A stretch of 64,000 bases of DNA from Amycolatopsis rifamycinica (GCF_000695625.1 NZ_JMQI01000043.1:186001-250000), one strand, 5' to 3'. Positions 38,789 through 48,338 are shown, numbered from the stretch's first letter. A program made the numbers and translations. Notes: generated by a model from the sequence alone, not told the origin.

Positions 38789-41700
38789 ATGGCCGAGACC
38801 GCGGAACCGTGGCACCAGGAAATCCGGCTCGCGATGACCATGGTCGGCGGGGCCAGCCTGGCCATCTGGATGGGCGGGGTCGCCACCGAGACGTCGCAGC
38901 TGCTGCGGCAGTCGCGGGACCGGAGCGGCGGCGGGGTCTACCGCACCCTGCTCGACCTGCTGCGGGCGAGCGTCTCGATCGACGTCCTCACCGGGACCAG
39001 CGCCGGTGGCATCAACGCCGCCTGCCTGGGCCTGGCCGAGGCCTTCGGCTCCACTCCGCAGGTCCTCCGGAACACCTGGATCACCACCGGCTCGCTGGAA
39101 AACCTCGTGCGGGACGCCGACGAGGCACACCCGCGATCGGTGCTCGACGGGGACCGCGTCCTGCTCGGCGACCTCGAGAAAGCGCTGCGGCGGATCACCG
39201 CCGCAGGCGTGCCGCCGGAGGACGATCCCGACATCACCGTGCTGCTCACCGGCACCATGATCGACGGCGAGACCACCCGGTTCGACGACGCGCTCGGGAA
39301 CCTGGTGCGGGACACCGAACACCGGATGCTCTTCCGGTTCTGTGGTACACAGTGGACGGTCGGCGTGGAGGGGCCGCTGGCGCTGGCGGCCCGCTCCACC
39401 GCGTCCTTCCCCGGTGCGTTCGAGCTGTCGCGGATGCCGATCGGCACCGAGGGCACCGACCGGCTGCACCCGGACATGACGCCGTACACCGAGCTGACCC
39501 GCTCGCACTGGCTCACCGACGGCGGCGTGCTGCTCAACAAGCCGCTGCGGCCCGCCCTGCGCGAGATCTTCGAGCGCACGTCGCACGCCGATGTCCGGCG
39601 GCTGCTGCTCTACGTCGTGCCCACCGGCGAAGGCGAAACCGACGCCGCCGGCTGCGATTCCGCGAACCCGCCGCTGCTTTCGAACGCGATGGCCAAGGTC
39701 GTCAACACCGTGATGAGCCAGTCGATCAGCGCCGAGCTGGACGACCTGACCCGGCACAACGACGCCGTGGTCCGCGCGCGCGACACCCGGGTCTCGCTCG
39801 CCGCCCTTGGCCTGCGCGGCGGTCCCGGGTGCCTGGTCGACGCGCGGATCGCCGCCGCCTACCGCGAGCGGCGGACCGCCGAGGACGCCGCCGAGCTGGT
39901 GCGCGTCGCCGCGCGGCGGTACGCGCTGGCCGAACCCGGCACCGAATGGGCCTCCGGGCTGTCGCGGCGGCTGCGGGACATCGCCGTGGCGGGGCTCCAA
40001 GGCGACATCCCCGCCACGCCGCCGCCGCCGAGCGTGGCGGTCGCCGAGCTGGCCGCCTACCGGACGACCGCGCTCGACGACGCCGTCGCGATCGGCCTGC
40101 AGCTGATCAACGCCGGCTTCCGCCTCCAGCGGGACGCCACGCGGACGCGGGAACTCAACTCCGCGCGCGAAAAGCTGCACCAGGCGCGCCGGACCGCCGG
40201 CCGGGGTGTCCGGCTGGGACAGTGGGTCACCGCGCACCCCGGGCCCGGCGGCAGCTCGCTCGAGACGTGGATCGGCGCACTCGCCCGGGAATGGGTCGAA
40301 CCGGCCAAGACGGCCGCGGTCGCCGAGGCGTGGCCGCTGCTGGTCGCGGGGCTGCGGTCCGCGGCACCGGCGTTGCGGGCGCTGGCCGAAGCCGCACCCG
40401 GGAAGGCGGAATCCGTCACGACGCTGCTGGACTGGCTCGCGTTGACGCCCGATGCGGCCGACGAGGTGGTCCAGGCGCGCCTGCTCACCCTGCACGTGGC
40501 GACGCGCGGGCTGCTCGCCCAGGCGCCGTCGGTCGACCAGCGGGTCGACCTCGTGCAGGTCAGCGCCGATTCCCGGACGCTGCTCGACATGACGCGGCGC
40601 CGGTCGTGGGACAAGCTGACCGGGATGCAGGCGAGCTGCTTCGGCGCGTTCTACAAGGCGTCGTGGCGGGCCAGCGACTGGATGTGGGGCCGCGTCGACG
40701 GCGCGGGCTGGCTGGTCCAGTGCCTGCTCGACCCGGTCCGCCTGGCGACGCTGCGTGACGTCGTCGGGCGTGAGCGGTTCCGCGACGAGTTCGCCGCCGC
40801 GCTCAAGCCAGGGTGGCGCAAGCCGGACGAGCGCGACCGGTGCACCCCGGCCGAAATCGGGCAGCTGCGCGACCAGCTGACGGCCGAGCTGGCCTTCCTC
40901 GGCCTGGACGCCGACCTCGAACCGGTCGCGTTCGGCGACCGCCGCCCGGTCAGCCTGCCGGTGACGGCCATGGTGCTGGCCCGGACGCGGCAGGCCGAGA
41001 TCGCCGCGGAGGAGCTCCCGGTCGTCACGCTCGCCTCGCGCTACGACGCCGACGACCGCCCGGACATCGGGAAGGCGCTGGCCGAGGACCTGCCCGGGGT
41101 CGACGCCGGTGCCGCGCAGGCCCGGTTCCAGGCCTGCCGCGTCTCGGCCGAGAAGCTCGCCGGGGAGCAGGGCACGGCCCGGCTGACCCGGACGCTCGTC
41201 GCGGTCGGCGCCGCCACGGTCAACGCCGGCACGGTCGCGTTCCGGCTGCCCGGCGGGTGGCCGCAGACGGTCGCGGGTCTGCTGCGGACGGTCGCCAGGA
41301 GCACGGCGAGGGTCTCGCGGGGCGCGTCCCGGCTCGGGACCGGGGGTTCGCTCGCGGCGGGGGTGCTGGCGCTGCTGGCCGGGCTGGTGATCGGCAGCAA
41401 CGGCGGCGCGGTCCTGCAGTGGGCCGGCCTCCCGGTCCTGGCCGGCGCGGCCGTCTACCTGGCGACGGCGCTGCTGACGGCGGGCCACAAGGTGCGCTGG
41501 TTGTTGACGGCGCTCGGGACGCTGGTGGTCGCGGCGCTGCTGCTGGCCGCGTTCCTGCCCCCGCTGGCCCGGCCGTTCTTCGGCTGGCTCGGGGACGTCG
41601 TGGCCGGGTGGCGCCGCGGCGAGGGCGCGGTGTGGTGGCTGGTGGTCGCCGGCCTGCTCATCCTGCCCGCGGTCGTGACGCCGGTGAGCGCCCTGTGGCG

Positions 41701-41830
41701 CCGGCTGGGCCACCGCCGCGCCCGGACCCGCGCCGCGAAGGGCGTCGTGCTCGAAGTGGCCGGGCGAGCGCCCCGCAGGACGACGGTGAAGCCCGCGGCC
41801 GCGCGGACCCGGACCCCGAGTCCGCACTGA
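38789..41830 (+). CDS. patatin-like phospholipase with C-terminal membrane region (DUF3376-like)
   Basis: A 1013-aa protein. The patatin domain occupies the first 300 residues: glycine-rich oxyanion loop MVGGASLAIWMGGVATE, nucleophile GTSAGG (Ser 71), and catalytic Asp 244 in LTDGGVLLNKPL. The middle 550 residues are helical, the DUF3376-like part of actinomycete patatin-like proteins. The last 150 residues contain about four membrane helices (for example SLAAGVLALLAGLVIG and LLTALGTLVVAALLLAAFL). It likely hydrolyses membrane phospholipid acyl chains at the membrane. Lipid turnover is the default role; patatins are also defence effectors, and the DUF4393 gene lies 1.4 kb upstream. A 150-bp region without a visible gene precedes it. 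Confidence 0.88.
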   Translation: MAETAEPWHQEIRLAMTMVGGASLAIWMGGVATETSQLLRQSRDRSGGGVYRTLLDLLRASVSIDVLTGTSAGGINAACLGLAEAFGSTPQVLRNTWITTGSLENLVRDADEAHPRSVLDGDRVLLGDLEKALRRITAAGVPPEDDPDITVLLTGTMIDGETTRFDDALGNLVRDTEHRMLFRFCGTQWTVGVEGPLALAARSTASFPGAFELSRMPIGTEGTDRLHPDMTPYTELTRSHWLTDGGVLLNKPLRPALREIFERTSHADVRRLLLYVVPTGEGETDAAGCDSANPPLLSNAMAKVVNTVMSQSISAELDDLTRHNDAVVRARDTRVSLAALGLRGGPGCLVDARIAAAYRERRTAEDAAELVRVAARRYALAEPGTEWASGLSRRLRDIAVAGLQGDIPATPPPPSVAVAELAAYRTTALDDAVAIGLQLINAGFRLQRDATRTRELNSAREKLHQARRTAGRGVRLGQWVTAHPGPGGSSLETWIGALAREWVEPAKTAAVAEAWPLLVAGLRSAAPALRALAEAAPGKAESVTTLLDWLALTPDAADEVVQARLLTLHVATRGLLAQAPSVDQRVDLVQVSADSRTLLDMTRRRSWDKLTGMQASCFGAFYKASWRASDWMWGRVDGAGWLVQCLLDPVRLATLRDVVGRERFRDEFAAALKPGWRKPDERDRCTPAEIGQLRDQLTAELAFLGLDADLEPVAFGDRRPVSLPVTAMVLARTRQAEIAAEELPVVTLASRYDADDRPDIGKALAEDLPGVDAGAAQARFQACRVSAEKLAGEQGTARLTRTLVAVGAATVNAGTVAFRLPGGWPQTVAGLLRTVARSTARVSRGASRLGTGGSLAAGVLALLAGLVIGSNGGAVLQWAGLPVLAGAAVYLATALLTAGHKVRWLLTALGTLVVAALLLAAFLPPLARPFFGWLGDVVAGWRRGEGAVWWLVVAGLLILPAVVTPVSALWRRLGHRRARTRAAKGVVLEVAGRAPRRTTVKPAAARTRTPSPH

Positions 41831-41942
41831 GCGCTTCCCGCCCGTCGCCTTGCGATCACGGGCGCGAAGGTCCATCGTTCGGATAGGTCACAGGCCGCGA
41901 GTCCGCGCCCCGGGCGCCCTCATGCCCCGGTTCCGGCGACGC

Positions 41943-41954
41943 CAAACATGTTTG
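41943..41954. promoter_or_regulatory. palindrome upstream of ectA
   Basis: CAAACATGTTTG, perfect 12-bp palindrome about 100 bp upstream of the ectA start. It is an AT-rich site in a GC-rich region, a candidate operator for an osmotic or nitrogen regulator. Confidence 0.5.
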
Positions 41955-42017
41955 TGTGACTGCTCACCGGGTACTTCACGTCGTCGCAGGTCATCGCGGG
42001 GGTCGTGAGCTGCGTCG

Positions 42018-42046
42018 CTGGCATGCGGAAAATTCTCTGTTACGTT
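42018..42046 (+). promoter_or_regulatory. possible promoter of ectABCD
   Basis: CTGGCA (42018-42023) and TACGTT (42041-42046) with a 17-bp spacer. The ectA ATG at 42055 lies 8 bp beyond the -10 element and no ribosome site is visible, so a leaderless transcript is likely. The AAACGTAAC sequence (read on the other strand) overlaps the -10 and resembles GlnR half-sites only loosely. Confidence 0.45.
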
Positions 42047-42054
42047 TCCTGAGT

Positions 42055-42564
42055 ATGTCCGTAACGCACTTGATCGAATCCCCGACCAAGTCGGACGGCG
42101 CGGAGCTGTGGCGAATCGCGCGTGATTCCGCCAAGCTCGATCTCAACTCGCCGTACGCATACATGCTGTGGTGCCGCGATTTCGCCGGGTCTTCGGTGGT
42201 CGCGCGCGAGGACGGCAGAGCGGTCGGATTCGTCATCGCCTACCGCAGGCCGGACGAGCCCGAGGCAGCGCTCGTCTGGCAGGTCGCGGTCGATCCGTCC
42301 CAGCGCGGAAAAGGCCTGGCCGGGGCCCTGCTCGACGCGTTGTACACGCGGCTGACCGGCGAGGGGGTGCGTTACCTCGAGACCACGATCACCCCGGACA
42401 ACGAGGCGTCCATCCGGCTGTTCGGGTCGTTCGCGAAGCGGTGGAACGCCGCGGTGGAAACCAGTGTGCTGTTCGGCGGCGAGGATTTCCCCGAAGACGG
42501 CCACCTGCCGGAAGAGCTTTACCGCATCGGTCCGCTGACGGCGCCGACGAATCCGGGCGTTTAG
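42055..42564 (+). CDS. ectA: L-2,4-diaminobutyrate acetyltransferase, EctA
   Basis: A 169-aa GNAT enzyme that acetylates 2,4-diaminobutyrate, the second step of ectoine synthesis. LDLNSPYAYMLWCRDFAGSSVVA is the EctA substrate signature and VAVDPSQRGKGLAGALLDAL the acetyl-CoA site; TITPDNEASIRLFGSFAKRW closes the fold. The ATG at 42055 gives the usual length (about 170 aa). First gene of a complete ectABCD operon, in the order typical for actinomycetes. Confidence 0.96.
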   Translation: MSVTHLIESPTKSDGAELWRIARDSAKLDLNSPYAYMLWCRDFAGSSVVAREDGRAVGFVIAYRRPDEPEAALVWQVAVDPSQRGKGLAGALLDALYTRLTGEGVRYLETTITPDNEASIRLFGSFAKRWNAAVETSVLFGGEDFPEDGHLPEELYRIGPLTAPTNPGV

Positions 42565-42579
42565 GAGAGAAAGAAACAC

Positions 42580-43833
42580 ATGAGCATCTTCGAAGAGCTC
42601 GAATCCGAAGTACGCAGTTACAGCCGCGGCTGGCCGGTCGTCTTCGACCGCGCGCAGGGCAGTCACCTCTACGACGAAAGCGGGAAGCCCTATCTGGACT
42701 TCTTCGCCGGCGCGGGCGCGCTCAACTACGGGCACAACAACCCGCGGCTGAAGCAGGCCCTGGTCGACTACATCCAGCGCGACGGCGTCACCCACGCCCT
42801 CGACATGTTCACCGTGGCCAAGCGCGACTTCCTGCAGACCTTCCGCGACAAGGTCCTCGACCCGCGCGCCCTGAACTACAAGGTCGTGTTCCCGGGCCCG
42901 GGCGGCGCGAACGCCGTCGAGGCCGCGCTGAAGCTGGCCCGCAAGGTGACCGGCAAGGAAGCGGTCATCAACTTCACCAACGCCTTCCACGGCATGACGC
43001 TGGGCGCGTTGTCGGTCACCGGCAACTCGATGAAGCGCGGCGGCGCCGGCGTCCCGCTGGTGCACGCCACCCCGATGCCGTACGACCAGTACTTCGACGG
43101 CGCGATGCCGGACTTCCTCTACTTCGAGAAGCTCCTGCAGGACTCCGGCAGCGGGCTCAACGAGCCGGCCGCGGTGATCGTCGAAGGCGTGCAGGGCGAG
43201 GGCGGCATCAACGCCGCGCGCCTGGAGTGGCTGAAGGGCCTCGACGACCTCTGCAAGCGCCACAACATCCTGCTGATCCTCGACGACGTCCAGATGGGCT
43301 GCGGCCGCACCGGCCCGTTCTTCTCCTTCGAGGACGCCGGGATCACGCCGGACATCGTCTGCCTGTCGAAGTCCATCAGCGGCTACGGCATCCCGATGGC
43401 GCTGACGCTGATCAAGCCGGAACTCGACGTCTGGGAGCCGGGCGAGCACAACGGCACCTTCCGCGGGATCAGCCCGGCGTTCGTCACCGCCAAGGAAGCG
43501 ATCGACGTCTATTGGAGCGACGACGCGCTCGAGAAGTCGACCAAGGCGAAGGGCGAGCGCATCGAGACCGCGTTCTCGGGCATCGTCGAGGCCTACCCCG
43601 AGGCGAACCTGGCCGCGAAGGGCCGCGGCCTGGCGCGCGGCCTCGAGTTCGCGAACGGCGACCTGGCCGGCCGGGTCTGCGCGGAAGCGTTCGCCCGCGG
43701 CCTGCTGATGGAGACCTCCGGCCCCGACGGCGAAGTGATGAAACTGCTGCCGCCGCTCACCCTGACCGACGACGAGCTGACCCAGGGCCTGTCGATCATC
43801 GACGAGTCCGTCAAGGCCGTCCTCACCAAGTAA
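42580..43833 (+). CDS. ectB: diaminobutyrate-2-oxoglutarate transaminase, EctB
   Basis: A 417-aa class III aminotransferase that makes 2,4-diaminobutyrate from aspartate semialdehyde and glutamate. Seen: FFAGAGALNYGHNNP, PGPGGANAVEAALKLARK (phosphate site), LILDDVQMGCGRTGPFFSF (Asp binding the pyridoxal ring) and Lys 264 in CLSKSISGYGIPM. Length fits EctB. It begins 15 bp after ectA with AGGAG upstream. Confidence 0.97.
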   Translation: MSIFEELESEVRSYSRGWPVVFDRAQGSHLYDESGKPYLDFFAGAGALNYGHNNPRLKQALVDYIQRDGVTHALDMFTVAKRDFLQTFRDKVLDPRALNYKVVFPGPGGANAVEAALKLARKVTGKEAVINFTNAFHGMTLGALSVTGNSMKRGGAGVPLVHATPMPYDQYFDGAMPDFLYFEKLLQDSGSGLNEPAAVIVEGVQGEGGINAARLEWLKGLDDLCKRHNILLILDDVQMGCGRTGPFFSFEDAGITPDIVCLSKSISGYGIPMALTLIKPELDVWEPGEHNGTFRGISPAFVTAKEAIDVYWSDDALEKSTKAKGERIETAFSGIVEAYPEANLAAKGRGLARGLEFANGDLAGRVCAEAFARGLLMETSGPDGEVMKLLPPLTLTDDELTQGLSIIDESVKAVLTK

Positions 43834-43844
43834 GGAGATCGCCC

Positions 43845-44237
43845 GTGCTCGTCCGCACGCTCGACGAGATCACCGACACCGACGCCGACATCAAGACCGA
43901 GAACTGGCGCAGCAAGCGGATCGTCCTCGCCAAGGAGGGCGTCGGCTTCTCGGTGCACGAGACCACGCTGTACGCGGGGACGGTCAACGACTTCTGGTAC
44001 GCCAACCACATCGAGGCGGTGTTCATCACCTCCGGTGAGGGCGAGATCGAGGACCTGGCCACCGGCAAGGTCTACGAACTCAAGCCCGGCACGCTCTACC
44101 TGCTCAACGACCACGACAAGCACCAGGTCCGGCCCAGGACCGAGATCAAGTGCGTGTGCGTGTTCAACCCGCCGGTGACCGGACGCGAGGTGCACGACGA
44201 AAACGGTGTGTACCCGCTCATCACCGAGGAACCCTGA
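43845..44237 (+). CDS. ectC: ectoine synthase, EctC
   Basis: A 130-aa cupin that closes the ring of N-gamma-acetyl-diaminobutyrate. Seen: TENWRSKRIVLAKEGVGFSVHETTLYAGT, the metal-binding NHIEAVFITSGEGEIED and LNDHDKHQVR. The start is a GTG at 43845 with AAGGAG at 8 bp. It follows ectB at 11 bp. Confidence 0.97.
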   Translation: MLVRTLDEITDTDADIKTENWRSKRIVLAKEGVGFSVHETTLYAGTVNDFWYANHIEAVFITSGEGEIEDLATGKVYELKPGTLYLLNDHDKHQVRPRTEIKCVCVFNPPVTGREVHDENGVYPLITEEP

Positions 44238-44262
44238 GGCGAGGAAACAGGAGGCGAAACCC

Positions 44263-45165
44263 GTGACGCTGACGGACACCCGGGTCGACGACCGCTACCC
44301 GACCCGCATCACCGGGACGCCGGAGCACCTGCCGCGCGTGCACCCCACGGTGTGGGGTACCGAAGCCGACGGCCCCATCGACGCCGCCACGCTGGCGAAC
44401 CACGACGCACGCGGCTACACGGTGGTCGAAGACCTGCTCTCCGTCGGGGAGGTGCAGACGTACTGGCAGGAGCTGGTGCGGCTGTCCTCCGACGAGGAGC
44501 TCGCCCACGACGAGCGGGTGATCACCGAGGCGAAGACCGGCGAGGTCCGGTCGATCTTCGACGTCCACGAGATTTCGGACCTGATCGCCGAGCTGGTGCG
44601 CGACCCGCGCGTGCTGGACCGGGCCCGGCAGCTGCTCGGCTCCGAGGTGTACGTCCACCAGAGCCGCGTCAACTACATGCCCGGCTTCAAGGGCACCGGG
44701 TTCTACTGGCACTCGGACTTCGAAACCTGGCACGCGGAGGACGGCATGCCGTCGCCGCGCGCGGTCAGCTGCTCCATCGCGCTGACCGACAACCACCCGT
44801 TCAACGGCGGCCTGATGATCATGCCGGGCTCGCACCGGACGTTCGTCCAGTGCGCCGGCGAGACGCCGGACGACAACTACAAGAGCTCCCTCAAGGACCA
44901 GCGGGTGGGCGTGCCGAGCGAGGACGACATCACGAAGCTGGCGGCCGAGCACGGCATCGACCAGTTCACCGGCCAGGCGGGCTCGGCGCTGTGGTTCGAC
45001 TCGAACATCATGCACGGCTCCGGCAACAACATCACCCCGTACCCGCGCTCGAACATCTTCCTGGTGTTCAACAGCGTGGAGAACGCCCTGCAGGAGCCGT
45101 TCGCGGCGAGCGCGCCGCGGCCCGCGTTCATCGCCGGCCGCGACTCGACGCCGATCACGCGCTGA
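44263..45165 (+). CDS. ectD: ectoine 5-hydroxylase, EctD
   Basis: A 300-aa Fe(II)/2-oxoglutarate dioxygenase that converts ectoine to 5-hydroxyectoine. The iron ligands are His 150 and Asp 152 in FYWHSDFETWHAEDG, the EctD signature, and His 251 in SNIMHGSGNN; the Arg of the 2-oxoglutarate site follows in PYPRSNIF. The start is a GTG at 44263 after AGGAGG. It completes the ectABCD operon, so the strain should make both ectoine and hydroxyectoine under salt or heat stress. Confidence 0.96.
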   Translation: MTLTDTRVDDRYPTRITGTPEHLPRVHPTVWGTEADGPIDAATLANHDARGYTVVEDLLSVGEVQTYWQELVRLSSDEELAHDERVITEAKTGEVRSIFDVHEISDLIAELVRDPRVLDRARQLLGSEVYVHQSRVNYMPGFKGTGFYWHSDFETWHAEDGMPSPRAVSCSIALTDNHPFNGGLMIMPGSHRTFVQCAGETPDDNYKSSLKDQRVGVPSEDDITKLAAEHGIDQFTGQAGSALWFDSNIMHGSGNNITPYPRSNIFLVFNSVENALQEPFAASAPRPAFIAGRDSTPITR

Positions 45166-45590
45166 GGGAGCGCCGAGCCTGACCCGCCGGTGACGGCCTC
45201 GGTGCGCCCTGTTACCGTGTCGCCACCGCGCGGGTGTGTGGCTCGCGCAACACGTCTTCGCGGACGACCGGCGGCGGGTGCTTCGCTCGGGGTGAGCTCA
45301 CCTGCCCGGTTGCCCTCGGTGGCGGACGGGCGGACCGGCCCCCTGGCGGCCCGGCCGGAAGTTTCAGCAGGACCCCGCACCACCGGATCGGGACCGGTGG
45401 TGCGGGGTTCTGTCATGTCGGCGTCAATCGCAGGCCCGCCGCACGCCGGCTGCGGAATCCGCAGCGGGACGAAACGTCCTGGTCCCGGCCCGGTGGGGCG
45501 GTATTCGCCGGGCGGCCATCACGGTAGGTTGACTTTTCCGGCGGGGGCGACGCCGGGGGAGAACGTGGACCCGGGGAGGTGGGCGCGAGC
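45166..45590. other. intergenic region between ectD and the SARP gene
   Basis: About 425 bp with no gene seen. It contains the ect terminator (45372-45408). The last 100 bp (45490-45590) should hold the promoter of the regulator gene; ACGGTAGGTTGACTTTTCC at 45521-45539 includes a TTGACT that could be a -35 element. Confidence 0.5.
45372..45408 (+). terminator. terminator downstream of ectABCD
   Basis: A-CCCCGCACCACCGG (45372-45386) pairs with CCGGTGGTGCGGGG-T (45394-45408) around a 7-base loop: a 15-bp GC-rich stem followed by TTCTGTC. Confidence 0.85.
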
Positions 45591-48338
45591 ATGGCCCAGA
45601 CCCGGCTCCAGCTGCTCGGTCCCGTCCAGCTCTTCCACGGCGACGAGCCCGTCCCCATCGGCGGCCCCGCGGTCCGCGGCCTGCTCGCGCTGCTGGCGCT
45701 GAAGCCCGGCAAGGTCGTCGGGCTCGACGAGATCATCGACGCCCTGTGGGGCCACGACCCGCCGGCCACTGCCCGCACCATCGTCCACGGCAACGTTTCC
45801 CACCTGCGGCGGGTCCTGCGCGACCTCGACGGGCCGCGCATCCTCACCACCCCGCCGGGCTACCGGCTGGAGGTCGAGCCCGACCGGATCGACGTCCACC
45901 GGGCGCGCACGCTGCTGGACCGCGCGTCGGTGGCCACCCCGGAGGTCGCCGCCGCGCTGCTCGCCGAGGCGCTCGCGCTCTGGCAGGGCCCGGTGCTGGG
46001 CGGGGTGCCCGACTCGCTGAAGGCGCCCGAGCTGGAGGACCTCCGGCTCGCCGTGCACGGCGCCCGCGTCGACGCCGACCTCGAACTCGGCCGGCACGCG
46101 GAGCTGATCGTCGAGCTCAGCCCGATCGTCCGGGCCGATCCGCTGGCCGAGCGGACCGCGGGCCAGCTGATGCGGGCGCTGTACCACGCCGGCCGCCGCG
46201 GGGACGCGCTCGAGCTGTACCGCACCGTCTCCCGCGCCACGCTGGGCACCCTCGGCGTCGAGCCCGGCGCGGAGCTGCGCTGGCTGCACGAGCGGGTCCT
46301 CAACGACGACCTCCCGGCGCGGAACGTCGTCGCCCCGGCCGCCGGCGCCGAGCCGGCGAAAGCGATTTCGCAGCTGCCCGCCGCGGTGCCGAGCCTGGCC
46401 GGGCGCGCCGAGGAACTGGCCTGGCTCGACGGGCTGGTGACCAGGGCGGAGGCCGGGCAGACGACGATCGCCGTGGTCACCGGCACCGCCGGGGTCGGCA
46501 AGAGCACGCTCGTCGTGTGGTGGGCGCACCGGGTCGCGTCGCGGTTCCCCGACGGCGTCCTGTTCGCGTCGCTGCGCGGCTTCGACCCGCACCACCCGCC
46601 GCTGGAGCCGGCCGAGCTGCTCACCCAGTTCCTGCTCGGCCTCGGCGTCGAGACCGCGAAGGTCCCGGAGCTGCTGCACGAGCGCGTCGCCCTCTACCGG
46701 TCGCTGATCGCCGGCCGCCGGATGCTGGTGCTGCTCGACGACGCCCGCACCGCCGAGCAGGTGCGCCCGCTGCTGCCGCCGAGCGCGCGGACGATGACGG
46801 TGGTGACCAGCCGCTCGCGCCTCGACGGGCTCGCCGTGTCGAACGCCGCCAAGCAGCGCGTGCTCGGCACGCTCGCGCCCGACGACGCCGTGGCGCTGAT
46901 CGAGGAGCTGGCCGGCCCGGCGAGCCTCAACCACGCCCTCGCGCGGCTCTGCGGCTACCTCCCGCTGGCCCTGCGGATCGCCGGGGCCCGGCTCTCGGCG
47001 AGCGCCCAGCGGACCGCGGAGGAGCTCGTCGACGAGCTCGGCAACGAACGCACCCGGCTGGCGGGGCTCCAGGTCGACGGCGCCGACGACAGCGTCCGCG
47101 TGGCGTTCGACGTCTCCTTCCGCGGCCTGCCGGGCGAAGTCGCCGAAACGTTCCTGCAGCTGGGCGCGGTCCCCGGGGTGATGGTGGGGCCGCACCTGAT
47201 GGCGGCGGTCGCGCAGATCACCGTGACCGAGGCCCGGCGGCGGCTGCGCGCGCTGGCGGCGCACAACCTGATCGCCGAGACCGAGCGGGACGTCTTCGTG
47301 CCGCACGACCTCGTCTGGCTGTACCTGCGGGAGCTCGCGGAACAGGAGCTCGGCGACAAGGAGCGCGACGAAGCGCTCGGCTGGACGGTCCGCTACTACC
47401 AGGCGGTGGCCGACCGGGCGCGACGCCGGCTCGGCCGGGTCGCCGACCCGCTCGACTTCTCCCGCGTGCTCGCCGAAGACGTGATGCCGCCGCTGCCCGG
47501 CTTCGCCGAGGCGCACGACTGGTTCGCGGCCGAGTGGCCGAACCTGCTGGCCGTCCTCGACGCCGCGTACGCCGCTGGGCGCCACGACGACGTCTGGCGG
47601 CTGGCCCGGCTCGCGCACACCTACCGCGTCGCGTGCCCGCTGCTGGACGAGTGGACGCGGATGGCCGACCTCGGCGTCGCCGCCGCCGAAGCCGCGGGCG
47701 ACGTCGAGGGGCAGTGCTGGCTGCTGCTGGCGCGGTGCGAGATCGCGCTGACCTTCGAGCTGCCGGGGTCCGGCCTCGCCGACGCCGAACGCGCGGCGGA
47801 ACTGGCCGCCGGATCGGCCGACGAGCGGCTGCGGACGTCGGTGGACCTGCACCTCGGGCGCGCGCTGAGCCGGCTCGGCGACCACGAGCAGGCCATCGAG
47901 CGGCTGGCCGCGGCGATCGCGAACGCGCCCGGCCTCCCCCTGCGCGGGCAGGCGCTCGCCGCCTGCGCGCAGGCGGAGAAGCGGGCGGGCCGGCTGCCCG
48001 ACGCGATCGCCCACCAGCGCGCCGGCCTGCGGATCGACCGCGAACTCGGCGACGACGCCCAGGTCGTCGTCGCGCTGGACAAGCTGGCCGAGCTGAGCCT
48101 GCGGGCCGGGGACCACGAGGCGGCCGAGCAGTACGTCTGGGAGGCGATCGACCTGGCGATCAGCCGGGGGTTCGTCGCGCGCGAAGGGGCCCTGCGGCTG
48201 ACACTGGGCCGGGTGCTGCGGGCCCGCGGCGACATCGACGGCGCTCGTGAACAACTGGCGTTGTCGGTGCGCATTTACGAACGCGTGCACCCGAAGCTCG
48301 TCGGTGAGGTGCGAACCGAGCTCGCCGATCTGCAGTGA
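45591..48338 (+). CDS. AfsR/SARP family regulator with BTAD, NB-ARC and TPR domains
   Basis: A 915-aa regulator. Domain order: OmpR-type winged helix (about 1-95: LQLLGPVQLFHGDEPVPIGGPAVRGLLALLAL to TPPGYRLEVEPDRID), BTAD (about 100-250: RALYHAGRRGDALELYR), NB-ARC ATPase (about 275-540; Walker A VVTGTAGVGKSTLV, Walker B LVLLDDARTAEQV, PLALRIAGARLS), then a TPR region (about 600-915, with repeats such as DHEQAIERLAAAIANAP and GDHEAAEQYVWEAIDL). Such proteins activate secondary-metabolite genes. The ATG at 45591 is preferred over a GTG at 45579 that overlaps the GGGGAGG box. Its target is not evident; the nearest operons are ect and a membrane protein. Confidence 0.93.
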   Translation: MAQTRLQLLGPVQLFHGDEPVPIGGPAVRGLLALLALKPGKVVGLDEIIDALWGHDPPATARTIVHGNVSHLRRVLRDLDGPRILTTPPGYRLEVEPDRIDVHRARTLLDRASVATPEVAAALLAEALALWQGPVLGGVPDSLKAPELEDLRLAVHGARVDADLELGRHAELIVELSPIVRADPLAERTAGQLMRALYHAGRRGDALELYRTVSRATLGTLGVEPGAELRWLHERVLNDDLPARNVVAPAAGAEPAKAISQLPAAVPSLAGRAEELAWLDGLVTRAEAGQTTIAVVTGTAGVGKSTLVVWWAHRVASRFPDGVLFASLRGFDPHHPPLEPAELLTQFLLGLGVETAKVPELLHERVALYRSLIAGRRMLVLLDDARTAEQVRPLLPPSARTMTVVTSRSRLDGLAVSNAAKQRVLGTLAPDDAVALIEELAGPASLNHALARLCGYLPLALRIAGARLSASAQRTAEELVDELGNERTRLAGLQVDGADDSVRVAFDVSFRGLPGEVAETFLQLGAVPGVMVGPHLMAAVAQITVTEARRRLRALAAHNLIAETERDVFVPHDLVWLYLRELAEQELGDKERDEALGWTVRYYQAVADRARRRLGRVADPLDFSRVLAEDVMPPLPGFAEAHDWFAAEWPNLLAVLDAAYAAGRHDDVWRLARLAHTYRVACPLLDEWTRMADLGVAAAEAAGDVEGQCWLLLARCEIALTFELPGSGLADAERAAELAAGSADERLRTSVDLHLGRALSRLGDHEQAIERLAAAIANAPGLPLRGQALAACAQAEKRAGRLPDAIAHQRAGLRIDRELGDDAQVVVALDKLAELSLRAGDHEAAEQYVWEAIDLAISRGFVAREGALRLTLGRVLRARGDIDGAREQLALSVRIYERVHPKLVGEVRTELADLQ

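Noticed and set aside
38759..41875. 1038-codon open frame antisense to the patatin-like gene
   Set aside because: Arg/Gln/Gly-rich with no recognisable fold; the opposite strand has an intact patatin active site.
42018..42052. GlnR box at the ectA promoter
   Set aside because: Half-sites resembling GTAAC and GAAAC are present but adjacent rather than at the usual 6-bp spacing.
45519..48290. 923-codon open frame antisense to the SARP gene
   Set aside because: Composition is typical of complementary-strand GC3 bias and shows no domain; the plus-strand frame has complete SARP, NB-ARC and TPR domains.
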